A DNA stretch of 64,000 nucleotides from Branchipolynoe longqiensis (GCA_030323885.1 CM059196.1:40624535-40688534); one strand, 5' to 3'. Positions 42,203-53,549 are shown, numbered from the stretch's first letter. Notes: generated by a model not told the origin, from the letters alone. Made by a program: numbers and translations.

Positions 42203-43118
42203 GTGCGGCAGACGGCAGGTAGCAGCACCTCCAACCTGCCCCGGGCGACACTGGAGTCGCCATTCAGCCAGCACCAGCACCACCAGCACCAGCAGCAGCA
42301 CCACCACCTCCACATACCGCCGGGGAGCAGCCCCACCCTGCGCCCGTGTGACGTAACGGTCGCCGCGCGGGTCGGGTGTGGCGCTAACGACGCCCGCAAG
42401 CGCACCGAGCCCGAGCCCGAGCTGACACGCCGCGATGCGCCGCCTGGTGGCGACAGTGACGGCGCTGGACTTCTCGAAGCGAGACGCCGCATAGCGAGCG
42501 CAGTCGTCGTCAGCGTGTCGCGAGATCGCACCCAGCGCCCTCGTGCGGCCGTGTCCGCGGACAGCCGGCGCCACCGCCTCGGGAACAACCACCACCACCA
42601 CTTCCACTACTCCTCACTACCCACCGCTGGTTCTTCCCGCTGCCACCAGGGGCCGACACCGGCACCGGCCGAGGGAGCGCCCGGGAAGGCAAGCGGGGCT
42701 GCTCAGGGGGCCGCCCCCAGTCGGCCGGCGGTGGTAGGAGGCGGCGGCAAGGCGGGCCGACCCGGTCATCAACGTCAGCGACAAAGTCAAAGTCAACGTC
42801 ACTCGCCGCCCGTCGTCCGACGCGCCGCTCCGGCACTCCCGGCACCAGCTGCCCTGGAGGCGGGACAGGCGGGGGCGGAGGTGGACTACCGGCGGCCGGC
42901 GGCAGCCCACCGGCGGCTGGCCGAGTGGACGTCGACGGCGGGTGTGGTGGTGCTGGGCGGGAGCCTGGCACTCGGGGCGCCGGCGGACGGGCTCCTGGAG
43001 TACGGCCCCGTCGGGAACAGGACCATGACGTCGTCGGAAGGCGCCCAGCGCGCAGGCGCCGAGCGCGCCCGGAAGTTGTGCAACGAACGCATGGGGACGA
43101 CGCCCTACCCGACGGACG
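42203..43118 (+). CDS. Candidate host coding exon in a GC-rich island
   Basis: The 916 bp segment is bounded by an acceptor-like tract (CCCTGTCACTTCTTTCCTCCAG, cut here as TTCTTTCCTCCAG at 42190-42202) and a donor-like GTACGT at 43119-43124. The plus-strand frame is open throughout (phase 0 at the start, phase 1 at the end) and upstream to 42116. The product would be about 305 residues of disordered sequence: a His/Gln tract (SQHQHHQHQQQHHH), a run of His (NNHHHHFHY), and Ala/Gly/Pro/Arg-rich segments, with no domain I recognise. GC content rises sharply at about 42110 and falls at about 43190. Equally long frames on the minus strand (up to 235 codons) show that GC bias alone keeps frames open, so expression data are needed. 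It could be an exon of a regulatory or scaffold protein, an untranslated CpG island, or an artefact. Confidence 0.35.
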
Positions 43119-43184
43119 GTACGTCACGTGTGACCCGGCGTCCCGGTCACGGTCATGGTCCGTGAGGGGGCGCCAGCGGGCCAT

Positions 43185-43612
43185 AGGGTTCAGCTGCACA
43201 ATCCGATGGTTATTCATTTTCGGCCGTTTTTTAAAAGTGTTTTATTTGATTTAAAGTTGCATAGTCCGATGGTTTTGAATTTCTTTCATTTTTGTTCTGT
43301 GATATGTTATATCAATCAACCTAATATACAATTGTAGTTTATGTTGTTTTAGTTGGAAGAAACTTTTTCTTTAAATGGCTAACATTTGAAATATTTGAAG
43401 TGTAAGCATACCAAATTAATTTTGGCATACCTGCCAAAACTATACCATAGGCTTCAGCAATAACATGTTTTTAGTAAATTGACTTAGTGTGCTCTTCTAT
43501 TCAGAAAGAAGTACTTACTAAGTGTGTCAGTCTCTAAGTTGGAGATGTAGGATCAAATCTAGATCCGTATTTTGCTTTTGAATATCTGATGCTTTCATCA
43601 GACTATGCAGCT
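43185..43612 (-). repeat. Complete M1 MITE plus a short M1 end
   Basis: The full copy is 43255-43612 with TTAA at 43251-43254 and 43613-43616, left AGTTGCATAGTCCGATGG and right CATCAGACTATGCAGCT. A second end-like sequence GCTGCACAATCCGATGG at 43192-43208 precedes it. Confidence 0.85.
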
Positions 43613-43804
43613 TTAAGCATTTTTTAATAGACAAATATATTGGGTTAATCGTTTATGATTTTACTTTACTTTATTGTGAAGTAGGTTTGATTTTTAAAGA
43701 GTTAAACATTAGATATATTTGAAATGAAAACGTGCAAAATTAATTTCGGTGTGGATACTCAAATACTGAATATCGTTGACTTTAGCAGTGACATTGTATA
43801 TTAA

Positions 43805-44151
43805 AGCTGCATAGTCCGATGAAAACATCAAATTTTCAAAACCAAAACCATTATCCAGATTTGATTCTACATATCCAACTTAGATACTGGTGCACATATT
43901 AAACACTTGGCACCATATAGAAGGGCATCTAGAGCCAATTTAATAGAACCTGTTATTGCAGAAGCCTATGGTGTCAGGGTTTTGGCGTGCTTACCAAAAT
44001 TATTTGTGGATGGTTGCACTTCAAATATCACAAAAGTTAGACATTTAAAATAAAAGTTACTTCAAACTAAAGTAAGGGAGGCTATAACAATCAATTTAAT
44101 ACATTTAACTCAGACAATTGCAGAAACTCAAAACGATCGGACTGTGCACCT
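43805..44151 (+). repeat. Complete M1 MITE, reference copy
   Basis: TTAA flanks at 43801-43804 and 44152-44155. Ends AGCTGCATAGTCCGATGAAA and GATCGGACTGTGCACCT are inverted. The 347 bp interior is AT-rich with no ORF of note. Confidence 0.88.
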
Positions 44152-44159
44152 TTAAACTG

Positions 44160-44300
44160 ACTTGGGGTTCATTTTGCGAAACAAAAACTTTTAACAAAAC
44201 AAAATTTTTTAATAGGGCACCAACCAGTGTTATAAGTGGGATATGTCGGATCAAATCTAGGTCAAAATGGGTTGCTTTCATCGAATTATGCAGCTTTGAC
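44160..44300 (-). repeat. M1 MITE fragment
   Basis: GCACCAACCAGTGTTATAAG, GTCGGATCAAATCTAGGTC and GCTTTCATCGAATTATGCAGC are the right third of minus-strand M1. Confidence 0.6.
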
Positions 44301-44324
44301 TTTGAGCTAATATTGGTTATATTA

Positions 44325-44938
44325 AGCGGGCATTCCTTACACGCGTTATGCGTTATGCGGCATGCGGCATGCGGTATGCAGTATGCGAATGCCATCATTC
44401 CTTACACACGTTATGTGGTATGCGGTATGCGGCACATGACTGACTATATTTAAAAAATAAAAATAAACAATTATTCTCCATACTGCTCTGTATATGACCA
44501 AATATTGCATTTATATCTATGTAACGTTTTGTACGTCACATGGGGGTTCCTACCTTTATTATAACCAAATTATAGATAAGTATTCATATTTTTGTGGCTC
44601 TGGTAGCATTTTTACCAACCCGTACCCATCCCGAACCCCCACCACCACCACTACCATATGTTTCCACTCAGAGGCCTTGTGCGTGACCATTCCGTAATGC
44701 TCAGTTGCCTCTCCTAGTGTTAAACTAATGGACACATCAGACTCAGGTTTCTATTCACACCCAGCTTGACGCATAACGCATGCTGCACCGATCGCTACAT
44801 GGAACGATCGGAAAAACGCATTCGCATTCGCATTCGCATTCGCATTACGCGTGTAAGGAATGTAGCTCATAGGTTTCAAGGCATTTTGATTTTTTGTCGC
44901 ATTCGCATTATGCATTACGCATGTAAGGAATGCGCCCT
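44325..44938. mobile_element. MA-g: motif-array element, GCATTCGCATT/ATGCGG word
   Basis: TTA flanks at 44322-44324 and 44939-44941. Ends AGCGGGCATTCCTTACACGCG (cut as AGCGGGCATTCCTTACA) and TGTAAGGAATGCGCCCT are inverted. TTATGCG, ATGCGGTATGCG and (GCATTC)n words lie near the ends, with ordinary sequence in the middle. The terminal sequence lacks GTCACAC but the layout is the same. No transposase. Confidence 0.8.
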
Positions 44939-44949
44939 TTAATGTATAG

Positions 44950-45475
44950 TGCGACATGTGATACTCAGCATACGATATGCGACGTGTCATCCGTCATGCA
45001 TAGGTATGTGCGTAATAGGTCATGCATAAGTGACATGCGTCATCCATCATGCATAGGTGACATGTGTCATCTGTCATGCGTATGCGACTTGCATCATCCG
45101 TCATGCATAGGTGATGTGCGTCATACGTCATGCATAGGTGATGTGCGTCATCCGTAGGTGACTTGCATCACCCATCATGCATAGGCAATGTGCATCATCC
45201 ATCATGCATAGGTGACTTGCGTCATCTGTCATGCATAGGCAACATGCTTCATCTGTCATGCACAGGTGATGTTCGTCATCCGTCATGCGTAGGTGACTTG
45301 CATCATCCGTCATGAATAGGCGATGTGCGTCATCTGTCATGTGTAGGTTGACACAAGTCATCCATCATGCGTAGCTGACGTGTGTAATCTGTCATGTGTA
45401 GGTAACTTGCGTCATCCGTCATGTGCAGGTGACGTGCGTCGTTCGTCATGCGTAGGCGACGTGCGTTTGTAAGAT
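44950..45475. repeat. 27 bp tandem array (GTCATGCATAGGTGA...)
   Basis: About 18 units of roughly 27 bp: GTCATGCATAGGTGATGTGC plus GTCATCC. Because 27 is a multiple of three, a minus-strand frame gives a nine-residue repeat (MTDDASHLC-like), which I read as a byproduct. The words resemble those of the neighbouring MA-g. Confidence 0.85.
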
Positions 45476-45589
45476 TTCAAATATAAGCTAAGTGGAACAG
45501 ATTATGGTATTTTTTTTCTAGTGCGGATATGTGATGAAAATCACTCACATTTCGGCACCTGGCATGGTCTGACCTCAGGTAACCCCCGT

Positions 45590-45835
45590 TCCCAAAACTC
45601 TGTGACGTCATCTCATGGAATACCCCATCCGACTGTGTGGGCCTACAGAGAAACGCACTGATCGCTACATGATAGGAATCGAGTTTACACACACGGATAT
45701 GTGTGTGAAAACACCCTCATAATGCACAGCTGCTTACACTGTTTATCGCATTACGCATGTCGCACAACGCACATCGCATGTCGCATAACGCACATCGCAT
45801 TACGCACTTCACACAACGCATAGCGGCCCTCGTCA
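45590..45835. repeat. MA-g-like remnant
   Basis: ACGCACTGATCGCTACATG matches ACCGATCGCTACATGGAAC inside MA-g, and GCATTACGCATGTCGCA-type words fill 45745-45830. This may be the right part of a second element of the same family, whose left part would be the 27 bp array. Confidence 0.5.
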
Positions 45836-45839
45836 AACA

Positions 45840-46289
45840 GGTTCATAAGCTGAATACTATCTATTTACTTTCAGAAATGTTTCGTGTAAAAGACAAAAAT
45901 ACCCACTTCGATATTTTGTGTTTATAAGAAACACAGAAAGAGAAGCTTAATGACCTATAATGAAATAATTTCCTATATAGTGTGAAGTGTTTTCGCGGAT
46001 CTGTTGAATTGGAATAACTAGCTATTATTGTTTTATAGTTATAGCTGAGATAATGAGACATTTTATATTTTGGTTGCATTCCTTGATTCAGCAGGGGAAA
46101 TTTCAATCACAGGTAAATGGTCTTCCCGATTCCACACATCGTTACCCTATCGCAATAATGACCAGCACTTACGTAGGTAACGGCAACAAATATAAATTGG
46201 AAAGTCATTGGGTTTGTGTCGCTGCTGTTTGAACTCACCACTCAACACATACGAAAGCCAGCGCTCAACCCATTTGATCATCTCATCCA
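45840..46289. other. Unassigned sequence
   Basis: No gene is recognised. GTCGCTGCTGTTTGAACTCACC and AAGCCAGCGCTCAACCC at about 46220-46270 look like a decayed SINE head on the minus strand. Confidence 0.4.
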
Positions 46290-46292
46290 TTA

Positions 46293-46867
46293 AGGCCCAG
46301 TCACACCTTACCGGATTGGAGAAACGGACAGAAACCGGACACTGTCCGGTGAAATACGGCAATGTACGGTTGATATACGGTTAGCATCCGGCATGTCCGT
46401 TATCTGTCCGGTGGTGTCGAGCGTTGTCCGGTACAAGTTTTGAACATGCACAAAACCTGTATCGGACACCGCCGGACTGATGTGGATGGTTGGTGTCCGG
46501 TTTAAGTCCGTTTTGTCCGGTTCATGTCCGTTACCGTCTCCGGTTTGCTTCCTGAATAGTCGGTTGATGGTGTTGGGGGAATGCGGTCCATCATTTTTTA
46601 TTAGCACATCCGTGAACAGTCTGGTACGTGTCCGTTTGGTGTTCGGTCCGTCCGTTTGACATTCGGTTGCCGTCCGGCTCTCATCCGGCTCTCGTCCGTT
46701 GGCTATTCGTTAATGTACATTCCTTGTCCGTTTACTTCCGTTTCGTCTGGCGGCCGTTGCAACAGTTCGACACATTTCGATACATTTTGATACCGAACAC
46801 CACCGGACTAGATTATTCTTTGTCCGGTGGTGTCCGGTACTCAGTCCGGTAAGGTGTGACTGGGGCT
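46293..46867. mobile_element. MA-e copy 1: motif-array element, GTCCGGT word
   Basis: TTA flanks at 46290-46292 and 46868-46870. The ends AGGCCCAGTCACACCTTACC and GGTAAGGTGTGACTGGGGCT are inverted over 23 bp with one or two mismatches. GTCCGGT, TCCGTTT and CGGACA words fill the interior. It is collinear with the second copy at 52949-53549, so the interior is a family property. No credible ORF. Confidence 0.88.
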
Positions 46868-46949
46868 TTAACCATCAAGTTGGGTTTATTGAACTTTCCC
46901 CTGCCTTGCTCATACTTCCGGTATCACTACGGAAACAGCTTATCCATAT

Positions 46950-47340
46950 GGTTGGTTGTTGGACTTTTACGCCCTGGCAACATCTAAGGTTATATCAGGA
47001 CGGGTACCAACTTGTGACAGTGCGCACTCAGTGCTGCCCCACTGGGAAATCAGGCCACCGGCACCATGACCTGATATCCCACTCAGTCACATTATCCTGA
47101 CACTGTGCTAACTAGTCCTTGCTCTATCCTATTAATGCCGAGTGCCAGGCTAGGAAGCGACAAGTATCAATTTTTGAGGCATTGGTTTGACTTGACCAGG
47201 GTTCGAATCCGTGGGTCGAATCCCATGATCTACCAAAACGGCAAATGCGTAATAAGTACACCAGTATCTATACAGGATCAAATCTAGATAAGAGTTTTGG
47301 TTGAGAAAACTTGATACTTTTATCGGACTAGGCAGCTTTT
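46950..47340 (-). repeat. S1 SINE joined to an M1 end
   Basis: 46950-47235 is minus-strand S1 (GTTGGACTTTTACGCCCTGG to GGGTTCGAATCC; head truncated). 47240-47340 continues with M1 right-end sequence (AAGTACACCAGTATC to GACTAGGCAGCTTTT). Confidence 0.7.
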
Positions 47341-47420
47341 GTAACCAAACTCTAATGGCAGCCTTTGAATCAATCCTGCAATACGCAAACAGAGAACATG
47401 AGTATATTCTTTTAGTTTTA

Positions 47421-47894
47421 GGCCGTAATCGATTAACACGCCCCGGGTGACTCGGATCACCCGAGTTGTCAGAATTTCAAATCGAAAACCGCGAGTAGAG
47501 TCAACAAATACACGTGCCGTGTGCAAAACAATCCGACCCCAGTAACCCACCTCTTGGCTGGGGTTGGCTATGAGCGATGACGTCACATTTGCGCTGGTAG
47601 CATCCTGCAGGATTAACATCTGCCAGTACCAGTCATACATGGTTTTTCTTGTTTAATAATCTAAATTAATGAAATCGAAATATAACTAAACTATGCCATC
47701 ATAAAATACTTTAAATCCTATTTTGCTGTAGTTTTATTGATTATTAAAAAAAAAAATATGTTTTGGATTAAGCCACCATTTTTTCCACCCCGAGCATGGA
47801 GAAGCGTATTTGATTATTCGACCCGAGTCTGTAGGATGTGCGCATGCACCAAAAAGTGGCTCGGGTGACCCGAGTTGATTAATTGATTACGCCC
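47421..47894. mobile_element. M5 MITE, complete
   Basis: Ends GGCCGTAATCGATTAA and TTAATTGATTACGCCC with TTA on the left (47418-47420) and TTG on the right. A second palindrome next to each end (GGTGACTCGGATCACCCGAG; GCTCGGGTGACCCGAG) could form subterminal hairpins. The interior includes poly-A and a CATTTTTTCCACCCCGAGC block. No ORF of note. Confidence 0.85.
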
Positions 47895-48039
47895 TTGGTG
47901 ATGACTTTATTTACCCTGCTCATAACACTTGTTTTCACCGCTGGCCAGCATTCATCCAATTTGATTTAAATCTCCTGCTTATGGCTTGTACTTGTTCTCT
48001 TTGTTGCTTGTAGTTTGTAGTATATAGGGTAACTGAGAG

Positions 48040-48470
48040 TGGGGGCTGTGGTAGATACAAGATTCACCCCGAACTGCTGCAGTAGGGGTGCAAACCAACC
48101 CTATGTAAAAGCTGTCGAAAAAACGGGTCAATGAATTGAGAGCCTAATTTTACAATGTAAGAAGCAACAATTATTCTTTACATCTGTCTTATTGATAGCC
48201 CGCTACCTTTGAGTTGAAAAATATAATATAATATCTAGTTTAATAAGATTTAAAAGTGAAATCGACGGCATTCTGCTGCCGCCATCTTGTCTTTTTGCAT
48301 TCTCTCTCATTCACCAACTCTGTGTTGATATAAGTAACCATTTGACACTGGTGCCAGGCATTCTACTTGTTGTTCCATACTAATGCTATTTTCGACCGTA
48401 TTTATATAGGGTTGGTATTCACCCGTGTACTACAAGTACCGGGTGAATCATTTATCTAGGGCTGTGGCTG
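48040..48470. mobile_element. Inverted-repeat element of about 430 bp
   Basis: TAGATACAAGATTCACCCCG, GCAGTAGGGGTG and AAACCAACCCTATG at left are inverted as CATAGGG-like TATAGGGTTGGTATTCACCC, CTACAAGTACCGGGTGAATC and TTTATCTAGGG at right, giving diverged arms of about 55 bp. The family is unknown in this window. No ORF of note. Confidence 0.7.
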
Positions 48471-48534
48471 TTATTCAGAAAACAGGGCGACTGGTGTAAC
48501 ACCGGAAGTGTCCATTGTCACCGCTGGTCCATTG

Positions 48535-48900
48535 TGTTAGTTATATGAGCTGTGAAATAGGTGTGACCGATCCGGGATCGAGGCTTCTCTTCTTTTCTTG
48601 AAGATTTATACTGCCTATCATGGATAAGTCTGAATAGACTTGTTTTCACCATTATACAGTTTGTCGATAGAAAGCCTGAGCCTACACTTTTACCGACCCA
48701 AGGGATTTTTAACATCCCACACCACATAGACATGGCATGAGAGCAACTGGCCTTTGATGACGCTGTAAGTTATACACAGCGGTGGAAATCCAAATTGGCA
48801 AAGGTGGGGGGCACAGGGAATCGAACCACCGACTTTCAGATTAGGAGTCTGACCTAGAAAAAAGTCAGACATTCTAACCTCTCTGCCACAGAGAACACCA
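48535..48900 (-). mobile_element. S2 SINE with a longer 3' variant
   Basis: Minus strand: head CTCTGTGGCAGAGAGGTTAG, variable-arm-like CTTTTTTCTAGGTCAGAC, B box GGTTCGATTCCC, body CCATGTCTATGTGGTGTGGG, then AAACTGTATAATGGTGAAAA and CATGATAGGCAGTATAAATC, an extension also seen in the 56.5 and 61.1 kb copies but not the 18.9 kb copy. Confidence 0.8.
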
Positions 48901-48959
48901 CTTTCTATGGTTCTGTTTATCGTCTTTCAGGGCGAATTTACACAAAGCATGTTTTTCAT

Positions 48960-49180
48960 CCAATGGGAAAGCCGAGTCAGATCTGAGTAACAGTTCCATC
49001 AAGCTTTCTTTATACCTTAAATCAATTATTCTCCCCTCAAATATCTCCAAAGTTAGTTATTTATAATAAGAGTTACTTCAAACTAAAGTAAGTTAAGTTA
49101 TAACGGTCAACTTAATATCTGTATTCCTTAAAGAAAAATGCAGAAACTCAAAATTATTGAACTATGCATTTTTAAATTTA
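48960..49180 (+). repeat. M1 MITE, left-truncated
   Basis: CTCAAATATCTCCAAAGTTAG through AAACTAAAGTAAGTTAAG to GCAGAAACTCAAAATTATTG, ending ACTATGCATTTTTAA. Confidence 0.7.
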
Positions 49181-49289
49181 AGAGGGGAAAGTTCAACTGT
49201 AATATGTCATTTGACCACAGAACGCCTAAGTCAGGATGAGAACCTAAGTCACTTCAAGAGAAGAACAGGGTGTTTCAAGATATACAAAC

Positions 49290-49800
49290 CATGAATGATC
49301 ATGTCACACTTTATGCAATTTTTCTGAAGGGAAATGGCTTTTTTAAAACTCTATATCAATATCAGAGTTGAAAACAGCTATTTCCCTTTTTTGATTTTGA
49401 TCTGATAGAAATCGAATAATATGTTAATATCACTCATGTAATATGGAGAAGTGGAGAACCATTGCATCCAACCCTCGACTAGAGGATGGAACTATTGATT
49501 GATTGATTGAATATGGAAATCAAGCACACAAGCAGAATATCATTTTAAGATACACAACAAATTCAAACAAGAGTCTAATGATTTCAGTTAAGTGAACACG
49601 ATTATGTCTTACAAGAAAAAAGTTGAATACAAGTTTTAACAAGTTTGAATAAATGCATGGTATCGATGTGCAAACTTTCATATTTTAACTATTGTACATT
49701 ATACAAGGAGACCTTTTAACCATTTTCGGGGATAGATTAAATACAAGTAGTGTTGGTAATATGCTTAACACACAGCGGCAACAGTAATTATTTGACTTGC
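49290..49800 (+). repeat. M2 element, diverged, with a LINE end inside
   Basis: ATATGTTAATATCACTCATG, ATTCAAACAAGAG, TCTTACAAGAAAAAAGTTG and TTCGGGGATAGATT follow the order of M2 at 3.75 kb. The ends are unclear. The ORF of the 39.4 kb copy is not kept. Confidence 0.65.
49448..49509 (+). mobile_element. 62 bp LINE 3' end with target duplication
   Basis: GAAGTGGAGAACCATTGCATC to (ATTG)n matches the last bases of the LINE at 53.65-54.21 kb. AATATGGA is duplicated on both sides (49440-49447 and 49510-49517). It is an extremely 5'-truncated retrotransposition event. Confidence 0.85.
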
Positions 49801-51030
49801 TACAAAGAAAAGAAAACAATTAATTAGCACCATTGTAAAAGTTATGTAACATGGAAACCAAATATGTAGTACCCAGTTTCATAAATAAAATGACCCATAT
49901 CCAACTATCACATTTCCATTACACACCACAGGACAGGTTCAACACCATGAGGTGCTCAGCTCGGTGTCCTTTATGTTGGAACCATTAGATGAGCTGCACA
50001 ATCCCCTATCTCTGCGGGGATGCTGGCCGATACTCTGACCATGTGCAAACTCCTTTTAATTTGTGCTAAGCCCGAAGCACAGCTCGGCAAAACAGCCTCA
50101 TGAATCTCAGATTACATTTCTTTTGCCCAGGAACGTCACTCTCCCGCGCTGACTCATTTCCGGTGCAGATTTCCTGTTCCGGTTTTGTCTGTGCTCTGTT
50201 TACCGCACTTGCTTGCTTTTGGGGTTGTTCGTAACCTTATGATGGTTACCGGCTGCAGAACTGCAGCAATATAGAAAGGCCGCGATAAATCGGTCCAATC
50301 TTTGGTTGAAGATTAATCTTCCATAGGGACGGTTGTAGAAGCTGGCGATGTCTTTACAACATTCAAAACAGGGAAGCGTTGGGGCGGCCCCGAATCTCTC
50401 AGGTCCGGCGGTAGCAGAGCACTTGTATCCAGTCGACAGCAGCAAGGGCTTAGGAGGAAGGGATGGGTAAAGGTGTGTCCAGCGGTTCCAGCAACAAGAA
50501 TAAAGTGAGAGAAACGATAAGGTAAAGGGCCCCACCCAAGCAAACAACTCCCTTGATCAGGGGGAGAAGTAAACCTTGGAGAAAAAAAAGGGTAGAGTAT
50601 AGGAAAGAGAAATGAGGAGAGTTGAGTCAAAGGACTGTGTCTATTTGCTCTATGGTGACCCGCTGGTGAGCCAAAGACACAGACAGAGTAAGAGTAGAAA
50701 GTGAAATGCTGGCGGGCTCCCCCTCCTGGAACTCTTTTCAGACAATATCAAGGAAGAGCATGGCCAGCGCAGAGGAGATAGAGAGAGGTGTGGACGAAGT
50801 GCGGTCCGGATAGCAAGTGCCTGTTTACCATGAGAATTATGCTGGTTATATCTCAATATAACCAGCGTAGACTGTGAATTTGTCAGAAGAAAGCAATAGT
50901 TCCTGCATACAAGTACAAACTGCCTCCGCCGGTAACCAGCCGGCATATCATTAGTCGCCCCCCCACACACCCTTAACACTCCTACCTGCTCACACACTCC
51001 ATTCCCTCCCCTCCGTCGTGTTGACACAAC
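49800..51030. other. Unassigned sequence of moderate GC
   Basis: Several minus-strand frames of 105-125 codons (50200-51027) overlap one another without recognisable domains. No repeats of the window's families are seen until 51.03 kb. It could hold part of a host transcript, but I cannot support a gene. Confidence 0.45.
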
Positions 51031-51560
51031 ACAGGATGGGCGAATGAGTTGAGCGTCCGTCTCCCTTTTTGGTAGATCGTGAGTTGGTTGGTTCTTGGAG
51101 TTTTACGTCCTGGCAATATATAAGATCATATCAGGACAGGTACAAACTTGTGAGAGTACACACTTATGGCGACTTCATAGTGCTGCCCCACTGGGAAATC
51201 AGGTGGCTGGCACCATAACCCGATATCCCACTCAGTCACATAGAAATGGGTTTAGTCGACAGCTAAGTTGGTTGGTTGTTGGAGTTTTACGTCCTGACAA
51301 CATCTAAAGTCATCTGAGGACGGGTACTGACTTGTGGTAGTGCGCACTCATGGCGACTTTATAGTGTTGCCCCACTGGGAAATCAGGCCACCAGCACCAT
51401 GACCATCACATTATCCTGACACTGAGCCAACCAATCCTTGCCCTATCATATTAATGCTGAGCGCCAAGCTAGGAAGCGACAAGTGTCAATTTTGTAAGTC
51501 ATCGGTTGGCTCAAAAGGAAATTGAACTCCCGATCTCCCGCGCCCGGTGAGTTGACAGGT
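51030..51560 (-). repeat. S1 fragments in series
   Basis: 51030-51070 is a plus-strand S1 head piece (GGGCGAATGAGTTGAGCG). 51075-51240 is a minus-strand tail half. 51265-51560 is a minus-strand copy running to the B-box region. AAGTTGGTTGGTTGTTGGAG marks the start of the last one. Confidence 0.7.
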
Positions 51561-52790
51561 AAGAAGACTGTGCTCTGACCAACCCCTCACCCCCTCCAAA
51601 ATCCCACCCCTTCTTTAAGTTTCAATGGGGGTAAATTTAGGTATAACCAGGCCTGGTCATTATTCTCAGGGAGTCATCTCAACACTGTGATATTCCCCAA
51701 AAATGGCTGGTAAAAAGAAACACAACTAATTGTTGTATGCTGTTATGAGTCAGACACAAACTAACAACTATGTACAAACTGTACCCAGAATTGCCCAATC
51801 ATAGTCGGTGCAGGAATTCACTAAATGAGCCATCACTATTAGACACAACCAACCACCTGAACTTGGTTTACAGTTACAAAGTCCGATAGCTTTGAGTTCT
51901 TGTCATGTCATATTTTGAAGTGAGAGCTGGGAGAAGGTTGGAGTCGGTTCCCAGGAAGGGTGAAGCAGAGAGTGTCCGGTTACAGGGGGGCCTGCTGAGA
52001 ATAAGGGGTGTTGGGAAGCGAGAGGTGCCTAGAAGGAGCACTGAACACATTAGCGACTATTGCTTTTTTATATTCACATAATAAATTATATAGCACATAC
52101 AGTAAAACCTCTCTAAGTCTAACCACCTCCACAGATTGACCACTGCCGTATATTGATCGCTTTATTTGGGTCTCAAACGATCGCATATACAATATATGTA
52201 TGTGCGATTGCAAATGTACTATTTTCTTTTGTTGTTGTGAAAAAACAGTTTATTCATCAGAATATCCATTTTATTAGCGCCGAGGCACTGGTCTTCCAGC
52301 CGTTTACATTACATTGTAAATAGGTAGATCAGCGGGTACTTAGGTAGGGCTTATTAGTAGTCTGTTTTTCTCCATAAACCGACCACCCCCCTAAATGGAC
52401 CATTTAAAGTATGTCCCATGGTCCATCGATTTAGAGATTTTACTGTATTTTTATATGTGAGATATAATTTATCATGTGAATATAAATGGGCGGAGCATCT
52501 ACTCTTATTTATTATTTATTTATTTATTACTTATATTTTATATCGACATATTTTATTACACTTTGCTGCGGGCCGGTTCCCGCTGCGCCGGGCTGGCGCC
52601 ACTATCGCTTAGGCAGAAGCCAGCTAGAGCACGTCTGTATCACACAAGCTCCGTTTTTTAAAATATATAGGTAGGGCTTTTATTGCTCGGCCAGTGGGCC
52701 TTTCGAAAATAAAGTTAGGCTTCCACCACTCCTCGTGTTCTGTCCTCCTTCTCCTTTTTCTCCCACTTCTCCGTAGCCAACTTTATATAA
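51561..52790. other. AT-rich sequence with small repeat remnants
   Basis: An M1 end (TTACAAAGTCCGATAGCTTTG) lies near 51875. GCGCCGAGGCACTGGTCTTCC near 52275 belongs to the small GAAGACCAGTGC repeat. ATAATTTATC/TATAAATT segments near 52085 and 52465 share CACATATAAA-type words. No gene is recognised. Confidence 0.5.
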
Positions 52791-52948
52791 ATATATAATA
52801 GGTTGGTCGTTAAGAACAACTTTACCTTAGTTTGAAATAATTCTTTTGATTATGAATGGCTAATTATGGAGACATTTGAGGTGAAAACATTCAACATTAC
52901 TTTTGGAGTATGTGTCAACATGTTAGACACTATAGGTTTCAACAGTAA

Positions 52949-53549
52949 AGGCTCTGTCACACATCACCAGATTGAGGAACCGGACAGAAACCGGACATTG
53001 TCCGGTGAAATATGCAATGTACGGTTTATATACGGTTGGCGTCCTGCATGTCCATTATCTGTCCGGTGGTGTCTGGTGTGTACGATGTCAAGTTTTGAAC
53101 ATGCACAAAACTTGTACCGGACACCGCCGGACTGACGTGTACGGTTGGTGTCTGTTTTAAGTCAGTTTTGTCCATTTCATGTCCGTTACCTATCATTACG
53201 TCTCCGGTTTGCTTCCTACAGAGTCCGTTGATGGTGTTTCGGGAATTCGGTCCGTCGGTTTTTTATATGTATTCGGCACGTCCGTTAACAGTCTCATATG
53301 TGTCAGTTTGATGTTCGGTCCGTCCGTTTGACATACGGTTTTCACCCATATGTTGACAGTTGCTAGTGTGGTGTTATCCGGTGTCATCCGGTTATCGTTC
53401 GGTTATCGTCAGGTTTTCGTCCAGTTATCGTCTGGTGGTTATTTGTTAATGTACGTTCCTTGTCCATTGAAAGCGCAACATTTCGACACATTTCAGTACA
53501 TTTTGATACCAAACACCACAGCTCAATCCGATAAGGTGTAACAGGCACT
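52949..53549. mobile_element. MA-e copy 2, inserted in M1
   Basis: The ends AGGCTCTGTCACACATC and, inverted, AGTGCCTGTTACACCTT are flanked by TAA (52946-52948, 53550-53552). The interior is collinear with copy 1 (ACCGGACAGAAACCGGACA, GTCCGGTGAAATA, CGGTTTGCTTCC) but more diverged. M1 elsewhere reads straight through the site with a single TAA. Confidence 0.88.

Noticed and set aside
42510..43217. 235-codon minus-strand frame in the GC-rich island
   Set aside because: Overlaps the plus-strand exon candidate; open by GC bias, and I saw no splice or start support on that strand.
44950..45475. Nine-residue repeat protein on the minus strand
   Set aside because: The frame exists because the tandem unit is 27 bp. 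Units vary freely and there is no flanking gene structure.
50200..51027. Host gene on the minus strand (115-, 105- and 125-codon frames)
   Set aside because: The frames overlap each other, none shows a domain or a coherent exon chain. Left as unassigned sequence.
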